DNA of 64,000 nt from Conexibacter sp. CPCC 206217 (GTDB taxonomy: Bacteria; Actinomycetota; Thermoleophilia; Solirubrobacterales; Solirubrobacteraceae). The stretch spans positions 310,001 to 374,000 of the forward strand of contig NZ_JAUTDO010000001.1 in the NCBI RefSeq assembly GCF_030646165.1, read 5' to 3'. The first letter of the stretch is position 1. The number at the start of each line of letters is the position of its first letter. This document shows positions 45,625 through 53,282 of this stretch, piece after piece. The position numbers were made by a program, and so were the translations under genes. The notes below the pieces were generated by a model. That model had not been told where the DNA came from. It ran no database searches and worked only from the letters and a program-made list of their open reading frames with translations.

Positions 45625-45662
45625 CGGACATGCGCGTCTCATCCGGGAAACGCGCATGTCCG
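45625..45662. promoter_or_regulatory. 13-bp perfect inverted repeat
   Basis: CGGACATGCGCGT (45625-45637) and its exact complement (45650-45662) flank a 12-nt loop. It lies 35 bp after the amidase stop and its right arm ends 15 bp before the -10-like GATGAT (45677-45682) of the next gene. It can be read as a terminator for the amidase gene or as an operator covering the -35 region of the next promoter. No T-run follows. Confidence 0.5.
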
Positions 45663-45688
45663 TCGGTCGTGTAGGCGATGATCTCCCT

Positions 45689-46708
45689 ATGGACGACGGT
45701 TGGGGCGCGGATCTGCGGCAGGCGGCCAGCTCGAGAACGCTCCTGCTCGTCCTCGGCGTGCTCGTGATCCAGCTCGCGTTCGTCTTCTCCTACGTCGGCG
45801 CGTTTCACAGCCCCAAGCCGCACCGGATCGCGGTCGCGCTGGTGGCGCCAGCGCAGGAGGCGCAGCAGCTGGTCGCGAGACTCGACGCGCTGCCGGGCAC
45901 GCCGCTGAAGGTGAACGCGGTCGCCGACGAGGCGGCCGCGCGGGCGCAGCTGCGCGACGGCGAGACGAGCGCGGTGCTGGTCGTCGACCCGAACGGGAGA
46001 CGCGACCGGCTGCTGATCGCCGCGGGCGCGGGCGCGTCGCTGGCGACCGCGGTCGAGGCGGTCGCGCGGCAAGCCGAGCGCGCGCAGGGCCGCTCCATCT
46101 CGGTCGAGGACGCGGTGCCGTTGCAGTCCGGCGACGCTCGCGGGCTGACCGGCTTCTACCTCGTGGTCGGCTGGCTGGTCGGCGGCTACCTCTGCGCGGC
46201 GCTGCTGGGGATCGCCAACGGCCCGAGACCGGCGAACGCACGGCGGGCGACGATCCGGCTCGGCGGGCTGCTCCTCTACGCGATCCTCTCAGGGCTGCTC
46301 GGTGCGCTGATCGTCGACCCGCTGCTCGGCGCGCAGACCGGCCACCTGCTCGCGCTGTGGTGGCTCGGCGCGCTCGTCGTCTTCGCGGCGGGGACCGTCA
46401 CCGTCGCACTCGAGTCGCTCGCCGGGATCGTCGGGATCGGGCTCGCCGTGCTGCTGTTCGTCGTGCTCGGCAACCCGAGCGCCGGCGGTGCCTTCCAGAG
46501 CGAGCTGCTGCCCGGCTTCTGGCGCACGATCGGCGGCGTGCTGCCCGCGGGGGCCGGCACCGACACCGTCCGCCGGATCGTCTACTTCGGCGGCCACGGG
46601 ATCGCCGGGCACGTGCTCGTGCTGGCGCTGTGGGCGGCGATCGGCGCCGCCGTCACGCTGGCCGTGGGAGCGCGCAACGCGGCGCGCCCCGTCGCGATCT
46701 CCTCGTGA
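45689..46708 (+). CDS. ABC-2-like / DUF3533-type membrane protein
   Basis: 339 residues. One N-terminal TM helix (LLLVLGVLVIQLAFVFSYVG), an extracytoplasmic domain of about 130 residues, then five TM helices (GFYLVVGWLVGGYLCAALLG onward). This 1+5 layout is that of YhgE/Pip and DUF3533 proteins related to ABC-2 permeases. No ATPase partner is adjacent. ATG 45689 was preferred to 45656 because GATGAT places the transcription start on it (leaderless) and the upstream residues lie in the inverted repeat. Function in export or envelope stress is a guess. Confidence 0.68.
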   Translation: MDDGWGADLRQAASSRTLLLVLGVLVIQLAFVFSYVGAFHSPKPHRIAVALVAPAQEAQQLVARLDALPGTPLKVNAVADEAAARAQLRDGETSAVLVVDPNGRRDRLLIAAGAGASLATAVEAVARQAERAQGRSISVEDAVPLQSGDARGLTGFYLVVGWLVGGYLCAALLGIANGPRPANARRATIRLGGLLLYAILSGLLGALIVDPLLGAQTGHLLALWWLGALVVFAAGTVTVALESLAGIVGIGLAVLLFVVLGNPSAGGAFQSELLPGFWRTIGGVLPAGAGTDTVRRIVYFGGHGIAGHVLVLALWAAIGAAVTLAVGARNAARPVAISS

Positions 46709-46750
46709 CCGCCCGACAGATCGTCCCCAACCTCAGCTCGTCCGCCTGGT
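46706..46750 (+). pseudogene. 5' fragment resembling a glyoxalase (VOC) gene
   Basis: The stretch after GTG 46706 reads VTARQIVPNLSSS, close to MTVRRIVPNLGSP at the start of the VOC gene at 51861. Homology stops after about 13 residues and no VOC fold follows. It may be the leftover start of a deleted copy, or coincidence. Confidence 0.25.
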
Positions 46751-46825
46751 TGGCGCACGGGCGTTTGCGCTCTGGCGCGTCGCCGTCAATACTTCGGGGC
46801 TCGTTTGTCGAATCGGGGATCTCAC

Positions 46826-49156
46826 ATGTCGCATCGGTCGTCTCGCGTCGCGCTCGTCTCGCTGCTCGCGCTCCTCGCGACGCCTCCCCTGAGTGCCGAG
46901 GCGCTCGAGTTCGGTGAGATGAGCGACTCCTGGCTGCCGGGCGGGGCGAGCGACGCGGTCGTCGCCGACTTCGGCCCAGACGGACGACCAGAGATCGCCG
47001 TCTCGCTCGCGGGCAGCAGACAGATCGCCGTCCTGGTCCCCGACGAAGGCAGGATCGGCGGCGCCAGCTATTCGACCCTGGACGCCTCGCCGACGGCGGT
47101 CACGGCCGGCGACATCGACGGCGACGGCCACCCAGAGCTTGCGACCGTCAATCGCACCGACGGATCGTTCACGATCACCGGCTCGTCCAGACTGGGCCCG
47201 GTCGTCGGCTACTGGACCGAGCCGCTGCCCGGCAGCGATCCGGTCGCCGTCGCGATCGCCGACTTCGACGGCGTCGCCGGCCGCGACCTCGCCGTCGTCA
47301 ACAACGGCGCTCCTGGCTACGTCCAGATCGTCCTCAACGACGGCACTCCGTCAGCGTGGACGACCGGCGTGACGGTGCCGACCGGCTCCTTTCCCGGCGC
47401 GATCGCGGTCGGCGATTTCAACGGCGACGGCAACAACGACCTCGCCGTCGCCGACGTCGGCAGCAACACCGTCACGGTCGCGAGCGGCGACGGCGGCGGC
47501 GGCTTCGGCGCGCCGTCGTCCTTCTTCGTCGGATCGCAGCCGACCGAACTGCTGGCGCGCGACGTCGACGGCGACGACAAGCTCGACCTGATCACGCTCA
47601 ACAGCGCCTCCGACCGGATCGGCGTGTCGCTCGGCAACGGCGACGGCACGTTCGCGGCGACGACCTCCTATCCGGTCGGACCGCTGCCGCAATCGCTCGC
47701 CGCCGGTGACTTCAACGGCGACGGAGCGCTCGATCTCGCGACGATCCGCGGCGGCGTCGGCTTCACGGTCCTGCTCGGCGGCGGCAACGGCGAGTTCGTG
47801 CTCGCCGCCGGCTCGCCGTTCGCGACCAGACGACACCCGACCGCGCTCGTCGCGGTCGACCTCGACGGCGACGGCCTCGACGAGCTCGTCGCGATCGACG
47901 GCCCCGGCGAAGTGGTCGAGCAGTGGACCAACACATCGAGCGAGCCCGCGCTCGCGAGCGCGCCGACCGTCAGCGGAACCCCGCGACCGGGCGAGACGCT
48001 GACCTGCCAGCACGTCAGCTGGAGCGGGAGCGCACCGATCGCCGACGGCTACGCATGGTCGCGTGACGGCGACCCGATCGCCGACGCCGACGGAGCGGCG
48101 TACGTCGTGAGCGAGCAGGACAGCGAGCGCGAGCTGCGCTGCGCCGCCAGCGCGAGCAACGAACTGGGCTCGACGACGGTGACGAGCGACCCGCTCGGCG
48201 TGCCGGTCACGCCGACCGTCGTGACGGGCTCCGCGACCGCGATCGCGACGACGGCGGCGACCCTCAACGGTCTCCTCACGCCGAGCCTCGCGTCCACGAC
48301 CTACCACTTCGAGTACGGACCGAATGCCGCGTACGGATCGAGCACGCCGGACCAGACGGTCGTCGCCGGTCGAGCGCCGAGCGCGGTCAGCGCCGCGCTC
48401 GTGGGCCTGGAGCCCGACCGCGAGTACCACGTCCGGCTCGTCGCGACCAACCTGGCGGGGACGACCGCGGGGACGGACGTCTCCTTCACGACGCCGGCGG
48501 TGGGGGTGCAGGGACCGCCCCCGGTCGGCGATCCGCCCGTGGTCGCGGTACCGGCCGCGCCGCGGCTGACCGGGTCACCGCCGGCCGTCGGCACCAGCCG
48601 CGACGTCGAGATCGTGTTCGCGACCGACGACGCGACGACTGCCGAGTGCCGGCTCGACGGCGGGCCGTGGATGCCATGCGGCTCGCCGCTGCGGCTGCGC
48701 GGCCTCAACGCCGGCAACCACGCCGTGGCGATCCGGGCCCAGGCCGGCGGCCGCACGAGCGAGCCCGTCAGCGTGACCTTTCAGGTCGACCCCTACCCGC
48801 CCGGCCTGACCGTCGGGCGCGGCAGAGGTGGCATCGTGCTGCGCGGCGGAAGCGGCCGTGCCCTCCTGCCGCTCGCCTGCTCACCGCAGGAAGGAGCGCG
48901 CAGCGGGATCTGCAGCGGGACGGTCAGCGTGCGCCGCGCCGGCCCTGGCGCCAGCACGGGGCGTGCGCGGCTGGCGACCGGCTCGTTCCGCCTGCGAGCC
49001 GGTGAACGGACGCGGGTGCAGCTGCGTCTGAGCGCCTACGGCCACCGGACGCTGCGCGCCGTGGCGGGTCCGCTGCGCGTCCGCGTGGTGATCGGCGCCC
49101 GCGACCTTGCCGGCAATCGACGCACCCTCAGGCTGACGGCTCGGCTGCGGCGCTGA
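46826..49156 (+). CDS. secreted FG-GAP/VCBS repeat protein
   Basis: 776 residues. Signal peptide, then seven Asp-rich Ca-binding FG-GAP repeats (for example DIDGDGHPELA, DFNGDGNNDLA, DVDGDDKLDLI, DFNGDGALDLA, DLDGDGLDELV), enough for a seven-bladed integrin-like propeller (about 30-365). An Ig-like unit and an FN3-like unit (YHFEYGPNAAYGSS) follow, then a basic beta tail (TLRAVAGPLRVRVVI). Likely cell-surface adhesion or binding. ATG 46826 has GGGGAT 5-6 bp upstream. No operon partner; converges on the marR gene. Confidence 0.85.
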   Translation: MSHRSSRVALVSLLALLATPPLSAEALEFGEMSDSWLPGGASDAVVADFGPDGRPEIAVSLAGSRQIAVLVPDEGRIGGASYSTLDASPTAVTAGDIDGDGHPELATVNRTDGSFTITGSSRLGPVVGYWTEPLPGSDPVAVAIADFDGVAGRDLAVVNNGAPGYVQIVLNDGTPSAWTTGVTVPTGSFPGAIAVGDFNGDGNNDLAVADVGSNTVTVASGDGGGGFGAPSSFFVGSQPTELLARDVDGDDKLDLITLNSASDRIGVSLGNGDGTFAATTSYPVGPLPQSLAAGDFNGDGALDLATIRGGVGFTVLLGGGNGEFVLAAGSPFATRRHPTALVAVDLDGDGLDELVAIDGPGEVVEQWTNTSSEPALASAPTVSGTPRPGETLTCQHVSWSGSAPIADGYAWSRDGDPIADADGAAYVVSEQDSERELRCAASASNELGSTTVTSDPLGVPVTPTVVTGSATAIATTAATLNGLLTPSLASTTYHFEYGPNAAYGSSTPDQTVVAGRAPSAVSAALVGLEPDREYHVRLVATNLAGTTAGTDVSFTTPAVGVQGPPPVGDPPVVAVPAAPRLTGSPPAVGTSRDVEIVFATDDATTAECRLDGGPWMPCGSPLRLRGLNAGNHAVAIRAQAGGRTSEPVSVTFQVDPYPPGLTVGRGRGGIVLRGGSGRALLPLACSPQEGARSGICSGTVSVRRAGPGASTGRARLATGSFRLRAGERTRVQLRLSAYGHRTLRAVAGPLRVRVVIGARDLAGNRRTLRLTARLRR

Positions 49157-49173
49157 TGGCGAGCGATACGGCA

Positions 49174-49186
49174 GCGCCCCGGGCGC
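49174..49186. terminator. short hairpin between convergent genes
   Basis: GCGCC-CCG-GGCGC... arms (49174-49178 and 49182-49186) lie between the FG-GAP gene and the marR gene. Short, no T-run; weak. Confidence 0.25.
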
Positions 49187-49198
49187 GCTCGACCGTTC

Positions 49199-49657
49199 TC
49201 AGCTCGGGTCGGGGAGCGCCCGGCCGAGCCCCTCGCTGAGGACCGCGAGCTGATCCTTGGTGAGGCCGTGGAGCGGCCCGTCGGTGTTGACCGCCTGCCA
49301 GACCCCGTCGCGCGTTCTCACGCCCTTGGCGGTCAACCTCACGCCGGTGACGCGACGGTCGGTCGGATGGGCGTGACGCTCGACCAGCCCCTCGCGCTCG
49401 AGCCGGTCGACCAGCGTCGTCAGGTTGGAGGCGTCGTAGCGCAGCCGGTCCGCGAGCGCGCGCATCGTCACTGTCTCGTCGCCACCGAGCGCGAGCAGCA
49501 CCTTGACCTGGCTCGGGGCGAGCCCGTAGCGGCGCGCGGTCTCGTTCCAGTGCGCCATCAGCAGCTCGCCGAGTTCGAACAGCTGGAGGTTCAATCTCAG
49601 CGCCAGCCGCTGCTTCGGCGATCTGAGGGCTGGGAGGTCTGGAGGCAGGACGCTCAT
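49199..49657 (-). CDS. MarR family transcriptional regulator
   Basis: 152 residues with the full MarR winged-helix order: GLAPSQVKVLLALGG, TMRALADRLRYDASNLTTLVDRLE (recognition helix) and the wing GLVERHAHPTDRRVTGVRLT. These dimers usually repress a divergent gene and release DNA on binding a phenolic or oxidant. ATG 49657 was preferred to the GTG one codon before it. It is divergent from a cupin gene with a good operator in the 76-bp gap. Confidence 0.92.
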   Translation of the reverse strand: MSVLPPDLPALRSPKQRLALRLNLQLFELGELLMAHWNETARRYGLAPSQVKVLLALGGDETVTMRALADRLRYDASNLTTLVDRLEREGLVERHAHPTDRRVTGVRLTAKGVRTRDGVWQAVNTDGPLHGLTKDQLAVLSEGLGRALPDPS

Positions 49658-49692
49658 CACGAATCAGGGTACCGGGTGAGATAGAGGTCATG

Positions 49693-49713
49693 TATAGTGG
49701 TGGTCTACCACCA
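49693..49713 (+). promoter_or_regulatory. MarR operator overlapping the cupin promoter
   Basis: TGGTGGTCTACCACCA (49698-49713) is a 7+7 perfect inverted repeat with a 2-bp centre. It starts at the last base of TATAGT (49693-49698), a strong -10 for the cupin gene, so a bound dimer would block that start site. ATAG and CTAT extend the symmetry imperfectly on both sides. Confidence 0.68.
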
Positions 49714-49733
49714 TCTATGGAGCTGGAACGAGC

Positions 49734-50177
49734 ATGCGTGTGACGACGGGCACGGTCGCGGTCTCCGCGGGAGAGCCGCGCAGATACACGGGACCGGTGA
49801 TGGTCGAGACGATCGCGATCCCCAGCGGCAGCGCCGAGCTGCTGATGCAGCACGTCCACCTGGCCCCGCGCGCACGCACGGTCTGGAGCCGCAGCGCACG
49901 CGGTGGGACGGTCACCGTCGTCGACGGCGTCGGCCTCTGCCAGCGCCGCGGCGGCCAACCGGAGGTCGTGCGCCCCGGCGACCGCGTCGTCTTCGAGCCC
50001 GGCGAGGAGCACTGGTACGGCGCCGCCCCCGACCGCTTCCTCACCTGCCTGCTCGCCGTGGAGCGCGAGCCGGTCGCGGCCGTGAGCCTGGGCCAGCCGG
50101 TCGCCGAGGAGACGTACGCGGCGGCTTGTGCGGGATCGCAGGAGGCGACTGCGTTCAGCGCGGCGCCGCGCAGGTGA
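49734..50177 (+). CDS. cupin-domain protein
   Basis: 147 residues. A single conserved cupin barrel: QHVHLAPRARTVWSRS (His motif weak), GTVTVVDGVGLCQRRGG, VVRPGDRVVFEPGEEHWYGA (second cupin motif with the His ligand). Such proteins are small metal-dependent dioxygenases, isomerases or ligand binders. Placed under the neighbouring MarR repressor, it may detoxify the MarR ligand. GGAGC lies 10 bp before ATG 49734. Its last 23 bp overlap the convergent secreted-protein gene. Confidence 0.82.
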   Translation: MRVTTGTVAVSAGEPRRYTGPVMVETIAIPSGSAELLMQHVHLAPRARTVWSRSARGGTVTVVDGVGLCQRRGGQPEVVRPGDRVVFEPGEEHWYGAAPDRFLTCLLAVEREPVAAVSLGQPVAEETYAAACAGSQEATAFSAAPRR

Positions 50178-51090
50178 CGCCGAGGCCGATCGGGGTGGCC
50201 GAAGCGGCCGGCTTGCCATCCGGGGTCGCAAACGTCAGCGACCACCCGGCTCTGCCGCTCGCCTTCGCGGTCGCGACGAACGGCACGCTGATCGACAGGT
50301 CGGAGTCCGGGGATCTCCAGGTGTTGCCCTCCAGCAGGCCGGCCTCGAAGCCCCAGCTGACCGGGCGGGTGGCGCCGCGGCACTCCGCGGTCACCGTCGC
50401 GGTCCGCGCGCCGGCGGGAAGCGACGCCCGCTTGGTCACCACGTGCACCGCTCTGAACGCGCTCGCCGCGACACAGATCACCTTGGCGCGCGCGTAGCCG
50501 CCCTCGGTGTTGCGCCAGCCGCGCGTGCCGACCGGCATCGACGCGATCGCTCTGGTCCAGTACGGGCCGCCGTCGATCGGGACGCCGATCGCCAGCTGGC
50601 CGGCGTTGCAGGAGACGGTGCCCGACGAGCTCTCCTGCGTCCGGGCCGCGATCGGCCCGCGTGCGCACAACGCCGTCGCGCGCAAGACGCCGCCGACGAG
50701 CGGACGCCGCACGGCGACGCCGAGCGTTCTGGCGCTGAGGAGGTTGTTGGAGTAGATCGTCGCGATCGCCGCGCGCGTGCCGCTCCACCCCATCATCAGC
50801 GGCATCGCGCCGCCTCTGCATTCGACCCAGACGCTCTCGGCGGACGTGTACCCGGTCGCCGCCCCGGCGCCCGCGATCTTCACCGGTCTCGCCGCGACGG
50901 TCGACAGTGACACGGCGCCGGCGGCGGCCGATGCCCTCGCCGCATGCTCGTGCGCGTAGACGGCCCATCTCCCCCCAGCGGGCCGCTCGGACGCGAGCGC
51001 ACTGGCGCTCGAGCCGCACAGCAGCGCGACAGCGGATGCCAGCGCGACGACGAGCGCTCTGCAGGGAAGGCGACGCAAAGGGGTTCTCAT
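50155..51090 (-). CDS. secreted protein of unknown function
   Basis: 311 residues with a signal peptide (core CRALVVALASAVALLCGSSASALA). The mature part shows two or three similar beta-rich units, each with a Cys and Trp/Gly pattern (ESVWVECRGGAMP, SSGTVSCNAGQLA, ARAKVICVAASAF, TATVTAECRGAT, PIGLGVTCAAP), suggesting duplicated disulfide-bonded domains. No family recognised. ATG 51090 begins the signal peptide. The 3' end overlaps the cupin gene by 23 bp. Confidence 0.7.
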   Translation of the reverse strand: MRTPLRRLPCRALVVALASAVALLCGSSASALASERPAGGRWAVYAHEHAARASAAAGAVSLSTVAARPVKIAGAGAATGYTSAESVWVECRGGAMPLMMGWSGTRAAIATIYSNNLLSARTLGVAVRRPLVGGVLRATALCARGPIAARTQESSSGTVSCNAGQLAIGVPIDGGPYWTRAIASMPVGTRGWRNTEGGYARAKVICVAASAFRAVHVVTKRASLPAGARTATVTAECRGATRPVSWGFEAGLLEGNTWRSPDSDLSISVPFVATAKASGRAGWSLTFATPDGKPAASATPIGLGVTCAAPR

Positions 51091-51239
51091 GGCTCCGTCA
51101 GGGTTGCTCGATCTGGCGCCGAGGGGGCGTGCAATCGCCCGCCGCACGGCAAGGCGCCTCAAGCTAGCTCACCGCACGCCGCGAGCAACCTGGGATCCCT
51201 CCCAGTCTTTGGGCAGAGTCCCGCCCGCTGGCGAGCAGC

Positions 51240-51434
51240 TCAGCCGAGCCGCCGGCCCAGCGCCGCGAAGCCGTCGTCGTCGAGCCCGTACGCGCTGACG
51301 ATCGTCTTCTCGCGCGCCACGAGCGTTCCCGCATCGGCGACCACGCCGCGCTGATGGGCCGCCTCACGGAATGCCCGCCAGACCCGTTCGGCCGGTGCAT
51401 CGATCGCGACCTCCACGACCACCGGATCGCTCAT
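51240..51434 (-). CDS. 64-residue protein, possible truncated SRPBCC domain
   Basis: Starts at ATG 51434, overlapping the TfoX-like stop by four bases. The first 22 residues (VVVEVAIDAPAERVWRAFRE) match the beginning of SRPBCC/START-type domains, which normally have 130-150 residues; here the frame ends after 64. The rest (KTIVSAYGLDDDGFAALGRRL) does not continue the fold. A natural small partner of TfoX or a gene shortened by deletion are both possible. Confidence 0.5.
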   Translation of the reverse strand: MSDPVVVEVAIDAPAERVWRAFREAAHQRGVVADAGTLVAREKTIVSAYGLDDDGFAALGRRLG

Positions 51435-51796
51435 CGCATCGTCCCTCCGCCGGAATCGGAGCCGCTCTCCTTGGCGGGCAGCGTCGCGACGAAGCCCAAC
51501 GCGCGCTCGACCCAGCCGCGCAGCTCCACGTCGCCGGCGCATGCGGCCGGCTCGACGTAGACCGTGCTTCTGGACGGCCGTCTCGCCATCTCCATCGGTC
51601 GCACGTGCGGCTCCGCGAGCGCGGCGGTCGCCTGCTCCTCACCGAGCCGCAGCAGCAGCGTCTCCCCCATCACGCCGCAGACGAGGTTGCCGTGCTGCAG
51701 AAACATGAGTCCGCCGAACATCCTGCGCTCGGAGATCCCCTCCCGCCCCGCGAGCACCTCACGCAGGCGCCCGGAAAGCTGCTCGTCGTAGGCCAT
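51431..51796 (-). CDS. TfoX/Sxy N-terminal-domain protein (copy A)
   Basis: 121 residues covering the TfoX_N domain: MAYDEQLSGRLREVL, ISERRMFGGLMFLQHGNLVCG, LLRLGEEQATAAL and a Trp-containing C-terminal helix (LRGWVERALGFVATLP). In proteobacteria Sxy/TfoX controls competence together with CRP; stand-alone N-domains in actinobacteria have unknown roles. A close paralogue lies at 62089-62445. The ATGA overlap links it to the 64-residue ORF downstream. Confidence 0.85.
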   Translation of the reverse strand: MAYDEQLSGRLREVLAGREGISERRMFGGLMFLQHGNLVCGVMGETLLLRLGEEQATAALAEPHVRPMEMARRPSRSTVYVEPAACAGDVELRGWVERALGFVATLPAKESGSDSGGGTMR

Positions 51797-51860
51797 CGTC
51801 AGCGCAGACTAATCCGGCACGCGGACCCGATCGAGCCGACCGCCCCGTCAAGGTCTCCCC

Positions 51861-52247
51861 ATGACCGTCAGACGGATCGTCCCCAACCTCGGCTCGCCCG
51901 ACCCCGCCGCGAGCCGCACCTTCTACGAACAGGTCCTCGACCTCGACGTCGTGATGGACCACGGCTGGATCCTCACCTACGCCGCCCGCGACAACCCCAC
52001 CGCCCAGCTCAGCATCATGAGCGCCGACGCCAGCGCCCCAGTCAACCCCGACGTCTCGATCGAGGTCGACGACGTCGACGCCGCCCACGCCGCCGCCCGA
52101 CGACTCGGCTGCGAAATCGTCCACCCCCTCACCGACGAGCCCTGGGGCGTCCGCCGCTTCTTCGTGCGCGAACCAACGGGTCTCGTGCTGAACATCCTCA
52201 GTCATCCGAGGGTGCCCGCAGACGGGGAGCAGAGCGACTCGCGGTGA
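51861..52247 (+). CDS. VOC (glyoxalase/bleomycin resistance-like) protein
   Basis: 128 residues forming one VOC unit pair: RRIVPNLGSPDPAASRTFYE, then LDLDVVMDHGWILTYAA, PDVSIEVDDVDAAHAAARRLG and VRRFFVREPTGLVLNIL, where the final Glu is the usual metal ligand. Such proteins are dioxygenases, isomerases or drug-sequestering proteins. Divergent from the TfoX-like gene. The stretch at 46706 resembles its first 13 codons. Confidence 0.87.
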   Translation: MTVRRIVPNLGSPDPAASRTFYEQVLDLDVVMDHGWILTYAARDNPTAQLSIMSADASAPVNPDVSIEVDDVDAAHAAARRLGCEIVHPLTDEPWGVRRFFVREPTGLVLNILSHPRVPADGEQSDSR

Positions 52248-52304
52248 GCGAGGCCGATTCGACCGTCGCCGCGAGGGCGCGATGGGCCGGACCTTCGCCT
52301 CGCG

Positions 52305-52796
52305 TCACTGCTTCAGCGTGATGCGGTTCGAACGCACTCCACCGATCACGAGCGTCGCTGTCACGGCCCGTCCCCGGATGAACACGGCGATGGGATAACC
52401 GATCGTGAAGGGCGTGTAGTCGGTGTCGGTGATGTACCGCAGCTTGAACGGAACGCGTTCACGAGCCACGCCGTTCGTGAGCACCCACTCTCCGTACGCC
52501 GTTCCGGTCACGCGCTCGGCGAATCTCATGTAGCCGGTCGCGCCGAACTGGCCGTCTTTCAGCGTCCCGACGAGCAACTCGATCGACGACGGGACCACCG
52601 CGTCACGCGGCGGCTTGGGCTCCGTCGGCTTGCGAACGCATCTGAGAACGCCTCTCTTCTTCTTCAGCTGATAACCGGCTCTGCATCTCGGCTTCGCGTC
52701 AGCGACGCCGACCGCTGGCGCCGACGCCACGCAGATGAGGACCGCAAGCGAAGCCATCAGCAGGACGACCTTGCGCGCGCGATTCGAAGACGACAT
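52305..52796 (-). CDS. secreted hypothetical protein
   Basis: 163 residues. Signal peptide from ATG 52796 (core VVLLMASLAVLICVASAPAVG). A small Cys-containing segment (PRCRAGYQLKKKRGVLRCVRK) is a motif frequent on exported actinobacterial proteins; the rest is beta-rich (TGTAYGEWVLTNGVARERVP). No family recognised. Its codons include more A and T at third positions than neighbours. Confidence 0.65.
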   Translation of the reverse strand: MSSSNRARKVVLLMASLAVLICVASAPAVGVADAKPRCRAGYQLKKKRGVLRCVRKPTEPKPPRDAVVPSSIELLVGTLKDGQFGATGYMRFAERVTGTAYGEWVLTNGVARERVPFKLRYITDTDYTPFTIGYPIAVFIRGRAVTATLVIGGVRSNRITLKQ

Positions 52797-52882
52797 CGCG
52801 TCAGCTCCCGCGCGCCGGACCGACGCCGACGAGCCCACCGGCCCCGTCGGGCACGAACAACCCCAGAGCAGTGCGCACCATT

Positions 52883-52906
52883 CCCTCCGTCCCTCCGTCC
52901 CTCCGT
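52883..52906. repeat. 8-bp tandem repeat, 3 copies
   Basis: CCCTCCGT three times in a row; on the minus strand ACGGAGGG, a Shine-Dalgarno-like unit, 87-110 bp upstream of the 52796 start. Possibly a slippage-prone element. Confidence 0.7.
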
Positions 52907-53016
52907 TCGACGTGCCGAGTGGCGGGAACTCTACCCAGCCGCCCCGCCCACGCTGAGCTGCGCTGGACATCCGTACATCGGGCGTCCGTCGTCGCCTCGC
53001 CGTGGGGTGCCGAGAC

Positions 53017-53044
53017 TTGCGCGGGTTCTCTTTTCTACTAAACT
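53017..53044 (+). promoter_or_regulatory. promoter of the GGDEF-EAL operon
   Basis: TTGCGC (53017-53022) and TAAACT (53039-53044) are 16 bp apart in the most AT-rich stretch nearby. Transcription would start near 53051, giving a leader of about 100 nt before the 42-codon ORF. Confidence 0.5.
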
Positions 53045-53153
53045 GGTTTCAGGAGGGCTTCCGCGACGAGATGCGACTCGACCCACGCGGTCGGGCGCGT
53101 AGCGTCATCTGACTTCCGAGCTTCGCGCACCGGCGGCGAATCGAGGAGTCAGA

Positions 53154-53282
53154 ATGACCCGCACGAAAGTCATCGATCTCGCCGGCACGGTGCTTGTGCC
53201 GGCAACAGGGTATTGCCATCGATCGCGGGCGTACACCAGCTTGTCGATGCGGCTCGCGTTCCCTCGCTCTCCAACCCGATGA
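53154..53282 (+). CDS. 42-residue ORF translationally coupled to the GGDEF-EAL gene
   Basis: ATG 53154 has GAGGAG 5-6 bp upstream. The frame (MTRTKVIDLAGTVLVPATGY onward, ending SPTR) stops at TGA 53280-53282, which overlaps the ATG at 53279 of the next gene as ATGA. Composition is ordinary and basic, with no membrane segment. A good ribosome site plus the four-base overlap argue that it is translated, either as a small protein or as a leader that controls the downstream enzyme. Confidence 0.55.
   Translation: MTRTKVIDLAGTVLVPATGYCHRSRAYTSLSMRLAFPRSPTR

Larger units (their letters stand above)
52797..53153. other. 357-bp intergenic region with repeat, promoter and mini-ORF
   Basis: From left: the upstream region of the 52796 gene; a three-copy 8-bp repeat (52883-52906); a promoter pointing right (53017-53044); and ATG 53071, which opens a 13-codon frame ending at 53112 (MRLDPRGRARSVI). 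AGGAGGG at 53051-53057 is 13 bp before that ATG, longer than usual. No other gene seen. Confidence 0.5.
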
